Below are positions 18,250 through 27,791 of a stretch of 64,000 nucleotides of DNA, one piece after another. The notes under the pieces were generated by a model. It saw only the letters and a program-made list of their open reading frames with translations, did not search any database and was not told where the DNA came from. The stretch is from assembly GCF_900143255.1 (NCBI RefSeq), contig NZ_FRDI01000002.1, positions 172,851 through 236,850 of the forward strand, read 5' to 3'. The position numbers and the translations under genes are program-made. This stretch comes from Desulfovibrio litoralis DSM 11393 (lineage in GTDB: Bacteria; Desulfobacterota; Desulfovibrionia; Desulfovibrionales; Desulfovibrionaceae). Within the stretch, counting starts at the first letter, position 1. Each line of letters begins with the position of its first letter.

Positions 18250-18306
18250 ATATTTATAGTTAAAGAATATTTATAGTTAAAGAATATTTATAGTTAAAGA
18301 ATATTT
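18250..18306 (+). repeat. 17-bp tandem repeat upstream of mfd
   Basis: Three exact copies of ATATTTATAGTTAAAGA at 18250-18266, 18267-18283 and 18284-18300, plus a partial fourth copy. The array ends about 30 bases before the mfd start and lies where a promoter would be expected. Confidence 0.9.
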
Positions 18307-18334
18307 GTTTAGTTGAATTTTTATAAGGTAAAAC

Positions 18335-21300
18335 ATGGATTTTAAAACCAAAGAACCCGCTTCTCAATATCTTGAACTGCTTTCTGTTCTTAGCCAAGCG
18401 AATCAAAAGCCAAATTCTGTTAAAGGCGAAACGGAAAAAAACGCAATTTTTATATCACGTTCGGGTTTGGCGACTCGTGCCAGAATGGCTATTTCTCTAT
18501 TGGAAAAGGGAAATAATGTTCTTTTATTGACTAAAAACTCCGAAGAACTTTCAGAGTTAAAGGCTTTTTGTACTCTTTTTCACCCTGATTACTCTGTTGA
18601 TAATCAAAATATCGAACGCTCTCTTTGGGAAGAAGAAATTCTTGTCTTGCCTGAATATCCCAATAATTTACAAAGTAAAACCGCTTGGACAAACCGTTTG
18701 GCGGCATTTTACGCTTTAAAATGGACAAACAGACCAAGAGTGATTCTTTGTTCTTTGGCGAGTTTGTTATATCGTAGTATTCCTCTTGATTTTTTTGACA
18801 AGCGTTCATTAAGCATTAAAAAAGGTGAAAATTTTGCACCCGAACTGATTTTGGAACAAGCTGTCGAATGGGGTTATATCCGAACTCCCTTGGTAAATCG
18901 TCCCGGTGAAGTGGCGTTAAGAGGGGATATTTTAGATATTTATTGTCCGGGATATTTAAAGCCGTTACGTCTTGAATTTTTTGGTGATACGCTTGAAGAT
19001 ATTCGTATTTTTGAAGCCTCGAATCAGCGTTCTTTAGCGAAGATTGCGGAAATTACTTTATTACCAAGTTCTGTCGTTTGCGGAAAAGATACGGAAGAGC
19101 AAGCCTTAACTTATTGGCAAGCTTTATTAAAAGACAAAAGGCTTAATGAAGACGATATTTATCCTTTAAAGAAATCTTTGCAAAACGGAGCAGGCAATAT
19201 TTTAGCGGGAATGTTAAACCCTCTGACCAGTACCTTGGAAGACTGGCTACCCGCTCATACTGTTTATCTTTTGCCCTCAGAAAACTGTTTAAAGCCCGAA
19301 CTTGAAAACGCCGCCAACAATCTTAGCCTAACTTTAGAAAAACAAGAACAAGCGGAAGGGATTCATCAACCTAAAACTCTTGTGATGCGTAGTCCGGAAG
19401 AAGCTCTTGAATTAATAAAAAGACAACAAAAAGTCTTTTTTGAAGATTTATTGATGGGCATTGAAAAACGTGGACTTGAGCTTCAAGAACGTAAAATATG
19501 TTCTTTTAAAGAACTTTTTTTGAGTGCCAAAAACTTTGAAGAAAAAAATAGTGCCGCTGCTGTTGATGATACGGATAGACCTTGGCAAAAATTGATTACG
19601 GCTTTAAAAAAATGGGCTTTAAATAAAAGAAGGGTTTTGCTTTCTTTTTATTCAGACAGAAGCAGGCAAAAATTTTTAAAGTTGGCGGAACAAGACGGAA
19701 TTTTTCCGCATTTACGCTGGAATGTAAACGAAAGGGGCGTGTTTGCTCTTATTTCTCCCGTTAGTTTTGGGGCTGAACTGTCTTGGGATTCAGATCTGTT
19801 AATTATTGGCGAAGAAGTTTTACAACCTAAAACAACTCGCACAACAACCCGTTCGGCAACAGGAGCTTTTAAAGGCTTAAATCGTTACGAGGGGCTTTCT
19901 GATGGCGATTTGTTGGTTCATAGAGATTATGGAATTTCTCGATTTGGCGGTCTACACCGTTTAGATTTAGGCGGGGCTTCCAATGATTATTTACTGCTTT
20001 ATTATGCGGGTAACGACAAAGTCTATTTACCGGTTGACCGTTTAAGTTTAATTCAAAGATATAAGGGCGGAGAAGACGGCGTTGCCTTAGATAAGCTAGG
20101 CGGAACAGCTTGGCTTACAAGTAAGAGTAAGGCTAAAAAAGCTATTGAACTTATCGCCCAAGATTTAGTTGAAATGTATGCTTATCGTAAACTTGCCAAA
20201 GGTTTTCGCTATGGTCCTTTGCCTGAGCTTTTTAGAGAGTTTGAGGCTTCTTTTGGTTTTGAAGAAACCCCCGATCAAATTCGTACGATTAATGAAGTTT
20301 TAGATGATATGGATAAAGACGAACCGATGGATCGTTTGGTTTGCGGTGATGTTGGGTTTGGAAAAACCGAGGTTGCTTTGAGGGCGGCTTTTAGGGCGGC
20401 GTGTGCAGGTAGACAAGTCGCCATGCTTTGCCCCACAACGATACTTGCGGAACAACATTATCAAACTTTTCGGGCAAGATTAGCGGCGTTTCCTCTCAAT
20501 ATCGGTTTGTTGTCTCGTTTTGTAACTAAACAGAAACAAAAAGAAGTTTTGGAACAAGCGAGTAAGGGGCAAGTTGACATTCTTGTCGGAACCCATCGTT
20601 TGTTGTCTCAAGATGTTGTTTTACCTAAACTTGGTTTACTTATTTTAGATGAGGAACAAAAGTTTGGGGTTAGGCACAAAGAAAAAATGAAACAAATGAA
20701 AAAAAATGTTGATGCTTTAACTTTAACCGCAACTCCGATACCCCGTACCTTGCAATTATCTATGTCAGGAGTTAGAGAACTTTCGGTTATTGAAACCGCA
20801 CCGCCTGAGCGTAAACCCGTTGCGACTGCTTTAATCGAGCGAGATGAAACAACTTTACGAAAAATTTTAGAAAGAGAGCTTGAACGTGGTGGGCAAGTTT
20901 TTTGGGTGCATAATCGTATTCAAGGTTTAGAGCGAGTTTGTGATTTTGTGAAAAAACTTGTGCCAAGTGCCAGAGTTGCTATGGCACACGGTCAAATGCA
21001 TGAAAAAGTATTGGAAGAAACCATGCATAAATTTTGGCATGCCGAATTAGATGTTTTGGTTTGTACGGCGATTGTTGAATCAGGTTTGGATTTTCCGAGG
21101 GCAAACACTTTGATTGTGGATCAAGCTCAATTGTTTGGGTTAGGTCAATTATATCAACTACGTGGAAGAGTCGGACGCTCTGATCGTCAGGCTTATGCGG
21201 TTTTTGTTGTGCCTGATATTGATACTTTGCCACAGGTTACCAGAGAACGCATGAAAGTTATTTTGGAAATGGATTATCTTGGTGCGGGTTTTCAGGTGGC

Positions 21301-22096
21301 TATGGAAGATTTGCGTTTGCGTGGAGCAGGCAATATTTTGGGCGAATCACAGTCAGGACACATGACCAGGCTTGGTATTGACTTATTCCTTGAACTTTTG
21401 GAAGAAGCCGTGGCAAAACTTAGAGGTCAACCTTTAAGAGAAGAGCAAGAAACCGAACTTAACTTAAGTGTTCCGGCTCATATTCCCGAAAACTATATCG
21501 CTGATGCGAGTGAACGTTTAAGTTATTATAAAAAACTAAGTTCTGCTCAAAATGAAAATGAAATGCAAGAAATTTTATATGAGGTACAAGACCGTTTTGG
21601 CGTGCTTCCTTTAGAGCTGAAAAACTTTGTGGCAATTTTATATTTCAAACGTTTCTTGCAGGAAAATTTAGTAAATAAAGCAGATATTTATCCTGATAAA
21701 GTGCGTTTGACTTGGAATGCGGAAGCTCAAGGATCGGAAAAACAAGCGTCTTATTTAAAGCCTGAAACTTTGTTGCCTTGGCTTGCCAAACGACCAAGAA
21801 CTGCCAGATTGTTGCCACCAAATACTCTTGAAATTGCTTTTGGCAAAGAAAGTTTGGCTCCTTTGGTTAAAGCCCCGGCTCCTTATCTTTTGCCAAATAA
21901 AACAGCGAATAAGCAAGTAAATTCTCAGGTTGTAAAAGGTCAACAGTTTGGCGGCAAAAAACAAAAAACAGAGCATGTAAACACATTGGCAAAATCGGAA
22001 AATGTTAAAACGGAACAAGTAAACACAAAACTTGTGCCGGATTTAGAAAAGCTTTTAGATGAGATGAAGGGCGAATTGAAAACACTGTTTATATAA
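18335..22096 (+). CDS. mfd: Transcription-repair coupling factor Mfd
   Basis: ATP-driven DNA translocase that removes stalled RNA polymerase and recruits UvrA. Its 1253 residues contain the N-terminal UvrB-like module, the CarD-like RNA polymerase interaction domain (about 530-595; GDLLVHRDYGISRFGGL, KVYLPVDRLSLIQRY), and a RecG-type motor with Walker A GDVGFGKTEVA (about 670), DEEQKFGVRHKEKMK (about 772), TATPIPRTLQLSMSG and GRVGRSDRQAYAVF. The TRCF C-terminal domain follows (ITERL-like SERLSYYKKL). An extra tail of about 75 residues is low in complexity and has the near-repeats KTEHVNTL and KTEQVNTK. A TAAGGTAAAAC leader precedes the ATG. Confidence 0.95.
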   Translation: MDFKTKEPASQYLELLSVLSQANQKPNSVKGETEKNAIFISRSGLATRARMAISLLEKGNNVLLLTKNSEELSELKAFCTLFHPDYSVDNQNIERSLWEEEILVLPEYPNNLQSKTAWTNRLAAFYALKWTNRPRVILCSLASLLYRSIPLDFFDKRSLSIKKGENFAPELILEQAVEWGYIRTPLVNRPGEVALRGDILDIYCPGYLKPLRLEFFGDTLEDIRIFEASNQRSLAKIAEITLLPSSVVCGKDTEEQALTYWQALLKDKRLNEDDIYPLKKSLQNGAGNILAGMLNPLTSTLEDWLPAHTVYLLPSENCLKPELENAANNLSLTLEKQEQAEGIHQPKTLVMRSPEEALELIKRQQKVFFEDLLMGIEKRGLELQERKICSFKELFLSAKNFEEKNSAAAVDDTDRPWQKLITALKKWALNKRRVLLSFYSDRSRQKFLKLAEQDGIFPHLRWNVNERGVFALISPVSFGAELSWDSDLLIIGEEVLQPKTTRTTTRSATGAFKGLNRYEGLSDGDLLVHRDYGISRFGGLHRLDLGGASNDYLLLYYAGNDKVYLPVDRLSLIQRYKGGEDGVALDKLGGTAWLTSKSKAKKAIELIAQDLVEMYAYRKLAKGFRYGPLPELFREFEASFGFEETPDQIRTINEVLDDMDKDEPMDRLVCGDVGFGKTEVALRAAFRAACAGRQVAMLCPTTILAEQHYQTFRARLAAFPLNIGLLSRFVTKQKQKEVLEQASKGQVDILVGTHRLLSQDVVLPKLGLLILDEEQKFGVRHKEKMKQMKKNVDALTLTATPIPRTLQLSMSGVRELSVIETAPPERKPVATALIERDETTLRKILERELERGGQVFWVHNRIQGLERVCDFVKKLVPSARVAMAHGQMHEKVLEETMHKFWHAELDVLVCTAIVESGLDFPRANTLIVDQAQLFGLGQLYQLRGRVGRSDRQAYAVFVVPDIDTLPQVTRERMKVILEMDYLGAGFQVAMEDLRLRGAGNILGESQSGHMTRLGIDLFLELLEEAVAKLRGQPLREEQETELNLSVPAHIPENYIADASERLSYYKKLSSAQNENEMQEILYEVQDRFGVLPLELKNFVAILYFKRFLQENLVNKADIYPDKVRLTWNAEAQGSEKQASYLKPETLLPWLAKRPRTARLLPPNTLEIAFGKESLAPLVKAPAPYLLPNKTANKQVNSQVVKGQQFGGKKQKTEHVNTLAKSENVKTEQVNTKLVPDLEKLLDEMKGELKTLFI

Positions 22097-22134
22097 TAAT
22101 TGTTTTATTTTTGTGTTTTTTATATAAACAAATT

Positions 22135-22180
22135 AAGACCATTGCAAAATCTCGTTTTGTGTATTTTTTCATTGTTTAAA
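22135..22180 (+). mobile_element. MITE-like element, end fragment
   Basis: Only the AAGACCATTGCAAAATCTCG..TTTTGTGTATTTTT end of the element family is present, between mfd and hflX. Confidence 0.5.
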
Positions 22181-22212
22181 AACATAACTATTTAATTTTT
22201 GAGGAGGCTACT

Positions 22213-23994
22213 ATTTCTAAAATAGAAGGAAATCTTAACGGCTTAAAACCTAGTGAAATTAAAGCCTTAAATCGCCTTTATACAAGGCGTTATCCTGCTG
22301 ATGCCCCTTATCGCTTGGAACAAGCAAGGGAGCTTGCGGCTTTATCTCGTTTAATCGGGCGACAAATTGCCTTGTTAATAGACCGTCAAGGACGTATAGA
22401 ATTACTTATCGTCGGCGAACCCGGTCGTATCGTTATTCCCGAATTACCTCGTGCCAGAGGGGCAAGCGGGCGTTTGCGTGGTTTGCGTTTATTACATACA
22501 CATTTAAACGATACTTTGCTTGATCAAGAAGACTTAATGGATATGCTCACTTCTCGCTTAGACAGCTTTTCTGTCTTAAGCGTTTCGGAGTGGGGCGAAC
22601 CATTATTGCATCAACAAGCACACCTTTCGCCTGTTGTTAAGGAAAATCAAGAACTTTATCAAGTTCACCCGGCAGAACATTGGGAAAAAGCTTCGGTAAA
22701 TCATACGGAACAAGTTTTAGCTTTGGAAAATGAACTCAGCCGAGTTTATACGGAAGCCCAATCTCTACAGGCGAATACAAAAGATGCTGTAGTTGGTTCT
22801 AAAAATATGGGGCGAGCGGTTTTGGTTTCCGTTTCCAATCAAACCAGAGACGAACAGGCTTCGTCTTTAGCCGAGCTTGAAGAACTTGCAAAAACAGCAG
22901 GCGTTGTTGTGGTCGGAACTTTGACCCAAAGAGTGCCTGTTGTAAACCCTAAATTTATTATGGGTAAGGGAAAGCTGATGGAACTTGAGGTGCTTGCATT
23001 GAGAACGCACGCATCTTTAATTATTTTTGATTCGGAATTAACAGCAACTCAACAGCGTAACTTGGCGAACCTTAGCGAACGCAAAATTTTAGACAGAACT
23101 CAATTGATTTTAAGTATATTTGCTCAAAGAGCGAGTTCAAAAGCCGGAAAATTACAAGTAGAATTGGCACAACTTAAATATACTCTACCTCGTTTAACCG
23201 GTGGGAATAAATCTTTTGACAGGTTAGCCGGCGGAATAGGCGGAAAGGGACCGGGAGAAACTCAACTTGAAACAGACCGCAGGCGTATCCGTGAACGTAT
23301 AAGCAAAGTCAATACTGATTTAAAACAGTTACGCAACCAAAGAGCCTTAGCCAGAGACAGACGCTCAAAAGGGTTGATTCCCGTTGTTTCTTTGGTCGGT
23401 TATACTAATGCAGGTAAATCAACCTTATTAAATGTGTTAACTCGCTCTGATGTTTTGGCGGAAAACAAGCTTTTCGCTACTCTTGACCCAACGACAAGAC
23501 GTTTGCGTTTTCCGCATGAACGTGAGTTGATTTTATCTGATACGGTTGGGTTTATTCGTTCTTTGCCGAAAGAACTTAAAGAAGCTTTTCAAGCGACCTT
23601 AGAAGAGCTTGAAAGTTCCGACTTGTTGATTCATGTGGTTGACACCTCTCACCCTGAATATGAAATGCAGATGAAATCAGTAGAAAAAATCTTGGCAGAG
23701 ATGGAATTAAACGATAAAAACTCTTTATTGGTGTTTAATAAATGTGATAAATTAGACGAAGAAACGTTGGGGATTTTGAAAAATCAATATCCCAAGGCAG
23801 TGTTTATTTCCGCATTGAATAGTTTTGGACTTTTGGAGTTAAATAAAGCTATTTTGGAAAATTTACACTGGGAGCATTGGTTAAAACAAACCCAAGGTAA
23901 TATGGTTTCAACAGATGAAACAAGGTCTGACCTTGATGAAGAATATTTGAAAGAGTTATTGAATAATTCGCACAGTGAGTACAGAATACAGTGA
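22213..23994 (+). CDS. hflX: GTPase HflX, probable ATT start
   Basis: Ribosome-associated GTPase that splits stalled or heat-stressed 70S particles. HflX_N motifs include [17 protein letters not shown] and [12 protein letters not shown]; then [17 protein letters not shown], the G1 motif [13 protein letters not shown]3 [10 protein letters not shown], and G4 NKCDK. The first in-frame ATG at 22315 lies inside conserved-looking sequence and has no ribosome binding site. Upstream the frame stays open to a stop at 22177, and a strong GAGGAGG at 22201-22207 sits six bases before ATT at 22213, which would give [20 protein letters not shown] as the N terminus. I take ATT as the start (593 residues). 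The stop overlaps the cbiK start. Confidence 0.85.
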   Translation: MSKIEGNLNGLKPSEIKALNRLYTRRYPADAPYRLEQARELAALSRLIGRQIALLIDRQGRIELLIVGEPGRIVIPELPRARGASGRLRGLRLLHTHLNDTLLDQEDLMDMLTSRLDSFSVLSVSEWGEPLLHQQAHLSPVVKENQELYQVHPAEHWEKASVNHTEQVLALENELSRVYTEAQSLQANTKDAVVGSKNMGRAVLVSVSNQTRDEQASSLAELEELAKTAGVVVVGTLTQRVPVVNPKFIMGKGKLMELEVLALRTHASLIIFDSELTATQQRNLANLSERKILDRTQLILSIFAQRASSKAGKLQVELAQLKYTLPRLTGGNKSFDRLAGGIGGKGPGETQLETDRRRIRERISKVNTDLKQLRNQRALARDRRSKGLIPVVSLVGYTNAGKSTLLNVLTRSDVLAENKLFATLDPTTRRLRFPHERELILSDTVGFIRSLPKELKEAFQATLEELESSDLLIHVVDTSHPEYEMQMKSVEKILAEMELNDKNSLLVFNKCDKLDEETLGILKNQYPKAVFISALNSFGLLELNKAILENLHWEHWLKQTQGNMVSTDETRSDLDEEYLKELLNNSHSEYRIQ

Positions 23995-24923
23995 AAAAAG
24001 CGATATTAATTATTGTTGTGGGTTCAACCGCTCTTGAGGCTCAAGAAACTTTAAGGCGTTTTTGTGAAAAAGTGCAAGTAGCGTTTGTTGATGCCGATGT
24101 TTTTTTGGCGTTTACTTCTGATAGAGTAAGACAGCTTTTAAAACAAGAAGGTAGAGAGGTTTATTCCATAGAAGAAAATTTACAGCGAATTTATGATAAA
24201 GGTTATAATCAAACGGTTATTCAACCGATGTATACACTTTCCGGTGTGGAATATAATGAACTCATTAAAATCGTTGAACTTTTTACAAGCAAAGTAAAAG
24301 AAGGCAAGGCAACATTTAAAATTCAATTAGGTTCTTCGCTTTTGCCTTTACAAAAAATATCTATGGTTCATACAAATCAAGTAAGCGATTATCAAGATAC
24401 CCAAAGTTCTCCAAATTCCCAAAGCGTTATAGATAGATATTATAATGAATTTATTGTTGATTTAGAGAAAATTTCCTCGGCTTTAATTGGGGAACTTCCT
24501 TCGGAGCGAAAAGCTTATGAGCCGGTTATTTGGATGGGACACGGTAGCCCCGATACTTCTGATCTAGCTTATGCCGCTTTGTCAAAGGCAATAAAAAACT
24601 CAGATAGTTTGGGGTTTGTTGCCACTTTAGACGGTAAAATCAAGCTTGAAACGATTTTGCCCGAGCTTTTGAATTGTTTGGCGAAAGTGCAAAAGCAATA
24701 TCCTAATGAAACCATTCATGTCTGGCTTATTCCTCTTTTATCTATAGTGGGTCGGCATGTTTTAGAGGATATGGTGGGTGAGAACAATCATTCTTGGAAA
24801 AGCCGTTTGGAAAAAGCGGGAATTAGCGTTAAAGTTGATTTAACCGCTTTGGTTGATAATGATAAAATCGCCCAGATGTGGATAGATAAAGTAAGGGTTG
24901 CTTTTAAGCTTTTGGCAGAGTAA
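23991..24923 (+). CDS. cbiK: Sirohydrochlorin cobaltochelatase CbiK
   Basis: Class II chelatase that inserts Co2+ (or Fe2+) into sirohydrochlorin in the anaerobic cobalamin or siroheme/heme branch. The protein (310 residues) has the N-terminal [17 protein letters not shown] strand, the [15 protein letters not shown] helix, the metal-ligand histidine in IWMGHGSPD (about 184), and the second in [20 protein letters not shown] (about 255; C-terminal chelatase motif). The residue before the GS turn differs from the commoner AFGTS. No clear signal peptide is seen, so a cytoplasmic form is favoured over the exported CbiK type. It starts with GTG, overlapping the hflX stop by four bases, so the two are probably translationally coupled. 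An extra hydrophilic stretch lies at about 125-145. Confidence 0.85.
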   Translation: MKKAILIIVVGSTALEAQETLRRFCEKVQVAFVDADVFLAFTSDRVRQLLKQEGREVYSIEENLQRIYDKGYNQTVIQPMYTLSGVEYNELIKIVELFTSKVKEGKATFKIQLGSSLLPLQKISMVHTNQVSDYQDTQSSPNSQSVIDRYYNEFIVDLEKISSALIGELPSERKAYEPVIWMGHGSPDTSDLAYAALSKAIKNSDSLGFVATLDGKIKLETILPELLNCLAKVQKQYPNETIHVWLIPLLSIVGRHVLEDMVGENNHSWKSRLEKAGISVKVDLTALVDNDKIAQMWIDKVRVAFKLLAE

Positions 24924-24998
24924 ATAGAGCTTTGTTTTAAATATTTCACTTTTTAACTTTATAAACCTTAGGCTGTTGAAAGGTCTAATTTTAATAAT

Positions 24999-25742
24999 AT
25001 GATAGAAGCTAACTCTCAACAAAAATCGCAAAAATCTTTTTATTTAGAAGTAAGTAGTGGCATGAAAAGGGCTATTCCTATTGTATTAAGCTATTTCCCC
25101 GTTTCTTTTGCTTTTGGTGTTTTAGCTTCGCAAGCAGGACTAACCCCTTTGGAAGCTTTGGCTATGGGGGTTTTGGTTTTTGCAGGTTCAGGTCAGTTTA
25201 TAGGAATAGGGCTTTTGGCCGGCGGTGCGAGTATTGCTAGTATTATTTTTACTACTTTTATTATTAATCTTAGACATTTATTGATGTCAGCCGCGATTGC
25301 TCCATATTTATCCAAATGGTCTCGTTTTTATCAATGTTTATTTGCCTATGAAATGACCGATGAAACTTTTGCGGTCAATATTGCTTATTGTGGTCAAGAA
25401 AAGGGTAAAGATGTTGATTTTAGCCCTAATATCGTTGAAACAATTTCTTTAAATATGTTTTCTCATTTCGCTTGGTTTGGTGGTGGTTTTTTAGGGGCTT
25501 TGTTTGGCGATGTGTTGGGCGATGTGAAACAATATGGTTTTGATTTTGCAATAACGGGTATGTTTATTGCTTTGGTTGTTCCTTTATTGAAAAACAAAAC
25601 CTTTTGTATTGTCGCTTGTTTAGCCGGTCTTCTGTCTGTTTTATTGTTGATGGCGGGCGAAAAACAGTGGAATATAATGATAGCAACTATTTTGGCGGCG
25701 ACTATAGGTTCTTTTTTGCCAACTGATCAAAAAGACCAATGA
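24999..25742 (+). CDS. azlC: Branched-chain amino acid exporter, AzlC subunit
   Basis: Large subunit of the AzlCD (BrnFE/LIV-E) amino-acid exporter in the inner membrane. Family motifs: an N-terminal GMKRAIPIVLSYFPVSFAFG, GLTPLEALAMGVLVFAGSGQF, INLRHLLMSAAIAPYL and the YEMTDETFAV segment. About seven membrane helices are predicted in 247 residues. It pairs with azlD 67 bases downstream. The characterised relatives export leucine, isoleucine, valine, methionine or azaleucine; the substrate here is unknown. The racemase gene at the end of the same operon makes a modified or D-amino acid worth considering. Confidence 0.88.
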   Translation: MIEANSQQKSQKSFYLEVSSGMKRAIPIVLSYFPVSFAFGVLASQAGLTPLEALAMGVLVFAGSGQFIGIGLLAGGASIASIIFTTFIINLRHLLMSAAIAPYLSKWSRFYQCLFAYEMTDETFAVNIAYCGQEKGKDVDFSPNIVETISLNMFSHFAWFGGGFLGALFGDVLGDVKQYGFDFAITGMFIALVVPLLKNKTFCIVACLAGLLSVLLLMAGEKQWNIMIATILAATIGSFLPTDQKDQ

Positions 25743-25809
25743 TTTTTAGAGCTTCTAATCTTTTTTTATGTAAATATAATTTTTTTATAATTGATGAAAA
25801 GGATCAATA

Positions 25810-26172
25810 ATGTTTAGCCTCGATCACGCCATATTAATTTTAGGCATGGCAGCCGTAACATATTTTTCAAGGGCAACCCCTCTTTTACTTTTATCCGGTA
25901 AAAGGCTTAATCCTTTTATTGAACGCTGGCTTAAGTGTGTGCCTGCTGCGGTTTTAACGGCTATGCTTGTGCCTGATTTAATTATGAATAAAGCTGATAC
26001 AAGCACTTTGTTTTTGAGCTTTCAAAATCCTTTTATTTTGGCGGCGATACCGAGTTTTTTAATAGCCCGTTTTCGTGGCGGTTTTTTTGCTCCTGTTTTA
26101 ACCGGGGTTGGAACTTTAGCTTTTTTACGTTATTTAAGCACAAATAGCGCACTATTTAAGGGGCTTTTTTAA
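25810..26172 (+). CDS. azlD: Branched-chain amino acid exporter, AzlD subunit
   Basis: Small subunit (120 residues) of the AzlCD exporter, with about four membrane helices. The family signature YFSRATPLLLLSGKRLNPFIERWLK is present (first half residues 18-30), followed by VPAAVLTAMLVPDL and the RGGFFAPVLTGVGTLAFLRYL C terminus. The ATG follows AAAAGGATCAATA. The stop codon TAA at 26170-26172 abuts the ATG of the racemase gene with no intervening base, which suggests coupled translation. Confidence 0.85.
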   Translation: MFSLDHAILILGMAAVTYFSRATPLLLLSGKRLNPFIERWLKCVPAAVLTAMLVPDLIMNKADTSTLFLSFQNPFILAAIPSFLIARFRGGFFAPVLTGVGTLAFLRYLSTNSALFKGLF

Positions 26173-27111
26173 ATGCGTATATTAAAATTTTATAAATTTT
26201 TACCGGGTGGAAACTCTACGATTTTAATCGAAGATCAGGGGTTTAGCGATAAAGAACGTGTAATGATTGCTGATGAGTTAATGAAAGCTGATAGGCTTTG
26301 TGCTGAACAAGTTGGTTTTATTAGTTTCGGCGGTAATGGGGTTGAGCCAAAAATTGAAATGATGGGTGGTGAGTTTTGTGGAAATGCTTGCCGTACTTTT
26401 GGGGCTTTACTTGCGTTAAAACATAAACTTAAGCCTGATAGTACAACAATTGATTTTTTGTCTTCTTACGCTGATAGATTCGATTCTTTGAGCGGAACTC
26501 TTTTAAGTTCGGGTATTGATACAGCGATTGAAGTTAAGATTTTTTTAGATAAAAACGAGCCTTCGTTATATACCTCGGAAGTATTTATTTGTCTTGATTT
26601 AAGTGAGGCTCCTGTTTTCAAAAATGGAGTTAAGTATTTAGATAAGGGTGCATTTTTAATTGAGCTTAATGGGATAGTCCATCTTATTTTAGACCAAGAG
26701 ATTTATAAAAAATATGATGCAAAAGGGCAAGAAATTGACCTTATTCAAGAAGCCGAAAAGTTGAGAGCTCGATTTAATTTGAATGATTATACGGCGGTTG
26801 GAGTAATTTGGGCTGATTTAAACATTGAAAATTGTGAAATTACGCCGGTGATTTGGGTAAAAACCATGAATACGGCACATCTTGAAACCGCTTGTGCGTC
26901 TGGTTCTTTAGCCTTGGCGTTATATCATTATTATAATTTGCAAAAAAATATAGACTCAGGCTTAAATTTTAATATAATACAACCAAGTTTTTCTGTTTTA
27001 AAAATATTTTTGTCTGTTGAGACAGGTTTAAAGGCTTGGTTAGGCGGAGAAGTTAAATTTATTGCCGCCGGAGAATGTTTTTTGGATTCAGATATAAATC
27101 TTATTGTCTAG
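26173..27111 (+). CDS. CntK/DapF-like cofactor-independent amino acid racemase
   Basis: A 312-residue member of the diaminopimelate epimerase fold, with both expected catalytic cysteines, in GGEFCGNACRTFG (about 72-84) and ETACASGSLALALY (about 238-251), and the substrate-binding FLPGGNSTILIE near the N terminus. The motif set (AEQVGFI followed by MGGEFCGNA) resembles, from memory, the histidine racemase CntK of staphylopine synthesis more than housekeeping DapF. No cntL, cntM or other opine-metallophore gene is nearby. It directly abuts azlD, so an amino acid with inverted stereochemistry may be the substrate or product handled by AzlCD. The reaction cannot be fixed from sequence. Confidence 0.7.
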   Translation: MRILKFYKFLPGGNSTILIEDQGFSDKERVMIADELMKADRLCAEQVGFISFGGNGVEPKIEMMGGEFCGNACRTFGALLALKHKLKPDSTTIDFLSSYADRFDSLSGTLLSSGIDTAIEVKIFLDKNEPSLYTSEVFICLDLSEAPVFKNGVKYLDKGAFLIELNGIVHLILDQEIYKKYDAKGQEIDLIQEAEKLRARFNLNDYTAVGVIWADLNIENCEITPVIWVKTMNTAHLETACASGSLALALYHYYNLQKNIDSGLNFNIIQPSFSVLKIFLSVETGLKAWLGGEVKFIAAGECFLDSDINLIV

Positions 27112-27137
27112 TTTTTTATCTTTACCTGAAACAGACT

Positions 27138-27167
27138 TTGATTTAAAATGATAGATATGCTTATATA
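27138..27167 (+). promoter_or_regulatory. Sigma70-type promoter of cheX
   Basis: TTGATT (27138-27143) and TATATA (27162-27167) are 18 bases apart. The likely start site is just before the GAGAGG ribosome binding site. Confidence 0.45.
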
Positions 27168-27186
27168 CTTTTATTGAGAGGATAAA

Positions 27187-27654
27187 GTGAGTTCAGATCT
27201 TAATATAGCAAAACCTTTTATTGATGCCGTTGTTGTTATTTTGTCGACTATGGCGGGAATTAAACCAAAAGTAGGTACTCCGTTTGTAAAAAAAGACAAA
27301 CAGGCAACGGGAGATGTTACCGGGTTTATTACACTATCAGGAGACAAAAGCGGAAGTATCGCCGTATCGTTTGAGCTTCCCTGTGCGTTAGCGTTAGTTC
27401 GGGGTTTGCTGGGTGATGATGTTGAAGATATTATCCAAGACGCTGAAGATGCGGTTGGCGAAGTTACTAATATGATTTCAGGTCGAGCAAGAGCGAAACT
27501 TTCGGAACAGGGAATAACAATGAGCGGTTCTACACCGACAACCTATTTTGAACCGGGTCTTGAAATTCCGCATATTATAGAAAGCGGAAGGGTGATTGCT
27601 ATTCCTTTTAATACCGAATATGGCGATTTTTCCGTTGAGTTTTGTTTTAGCTAA
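27187..27654 (+). CDS. cheX: CheX-type CheY-P phosphatase
   Basis: A 155-residue cytoplasmic protein of the CheC/CheX/FliY phosphatase group, which dephosphorylates CheY-P. The CheX fold is recognisable from the N-terminal NIAKPFIDAVVVILSTMAG, the central GDVTGFITLSGDKSGSIAVSF strand pair and the catalytic helix DAVGEVTNMISGRARAKL, where the Glu and Asn are the expected active residues. Only one such helix is present, as in CheX. It starts at GTG with GAGAGGATAAA upstream. A chemoreceptor gene follows after 137 bases with its own promoter. Confidence 0.8.
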   Translation: MSSDLNIAKPFIDAVVVILSTMAGIKPKVGTPFVKKDKQATGDVTGFITLSGDKSGSIAVSFELPCALALVRGLLGDDVEDIIQDAEDAVGEVTNMISGRARAKLSEQGITMSGSTPTTYFEPGLEIPHIIESGRVIAIPFNTEYGDFSVEFCFS

Positions 27655-27707
27655 CTTAAATAACTTTATATAGATAATAGTTTTGTATCAGCCTTTGTAT
27701 AAAATAT

Positions 27708-27736
27708 TTGATTTTAATGTAAAATTCGCCTATATT
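27708..27736 (+). promoter_or_regulatory. Sigma70-type promoter of the chemoreceptor gene
   Basis: TTGATT (27708-27713), a 17-base spacer and TATATT (27731-27736), about 55 bases before the chosen ATG. Confidence 0.55.
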
Positions 27737-27791
27737 TTATTTGTGGTGGTTATATTTTAATATTATTATTTATATCAAGGAGCTTGCTTTT

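Noticed and set aside
22315-22317. ATG at 22315 as the hflX start
   Set aside because: No ribosome binding site, and upstream sequence in the same frame reads as protein with a strong GAGGAGG in the right place for ATT at 22213.
24999-27111. A complete staphylopine-type metallophore locus
   Set aside because: Only the racemase resembles it; no nicotianamine-synthase-like (cntL) or opine dehydrogenase (cntM) gene is present in the window.
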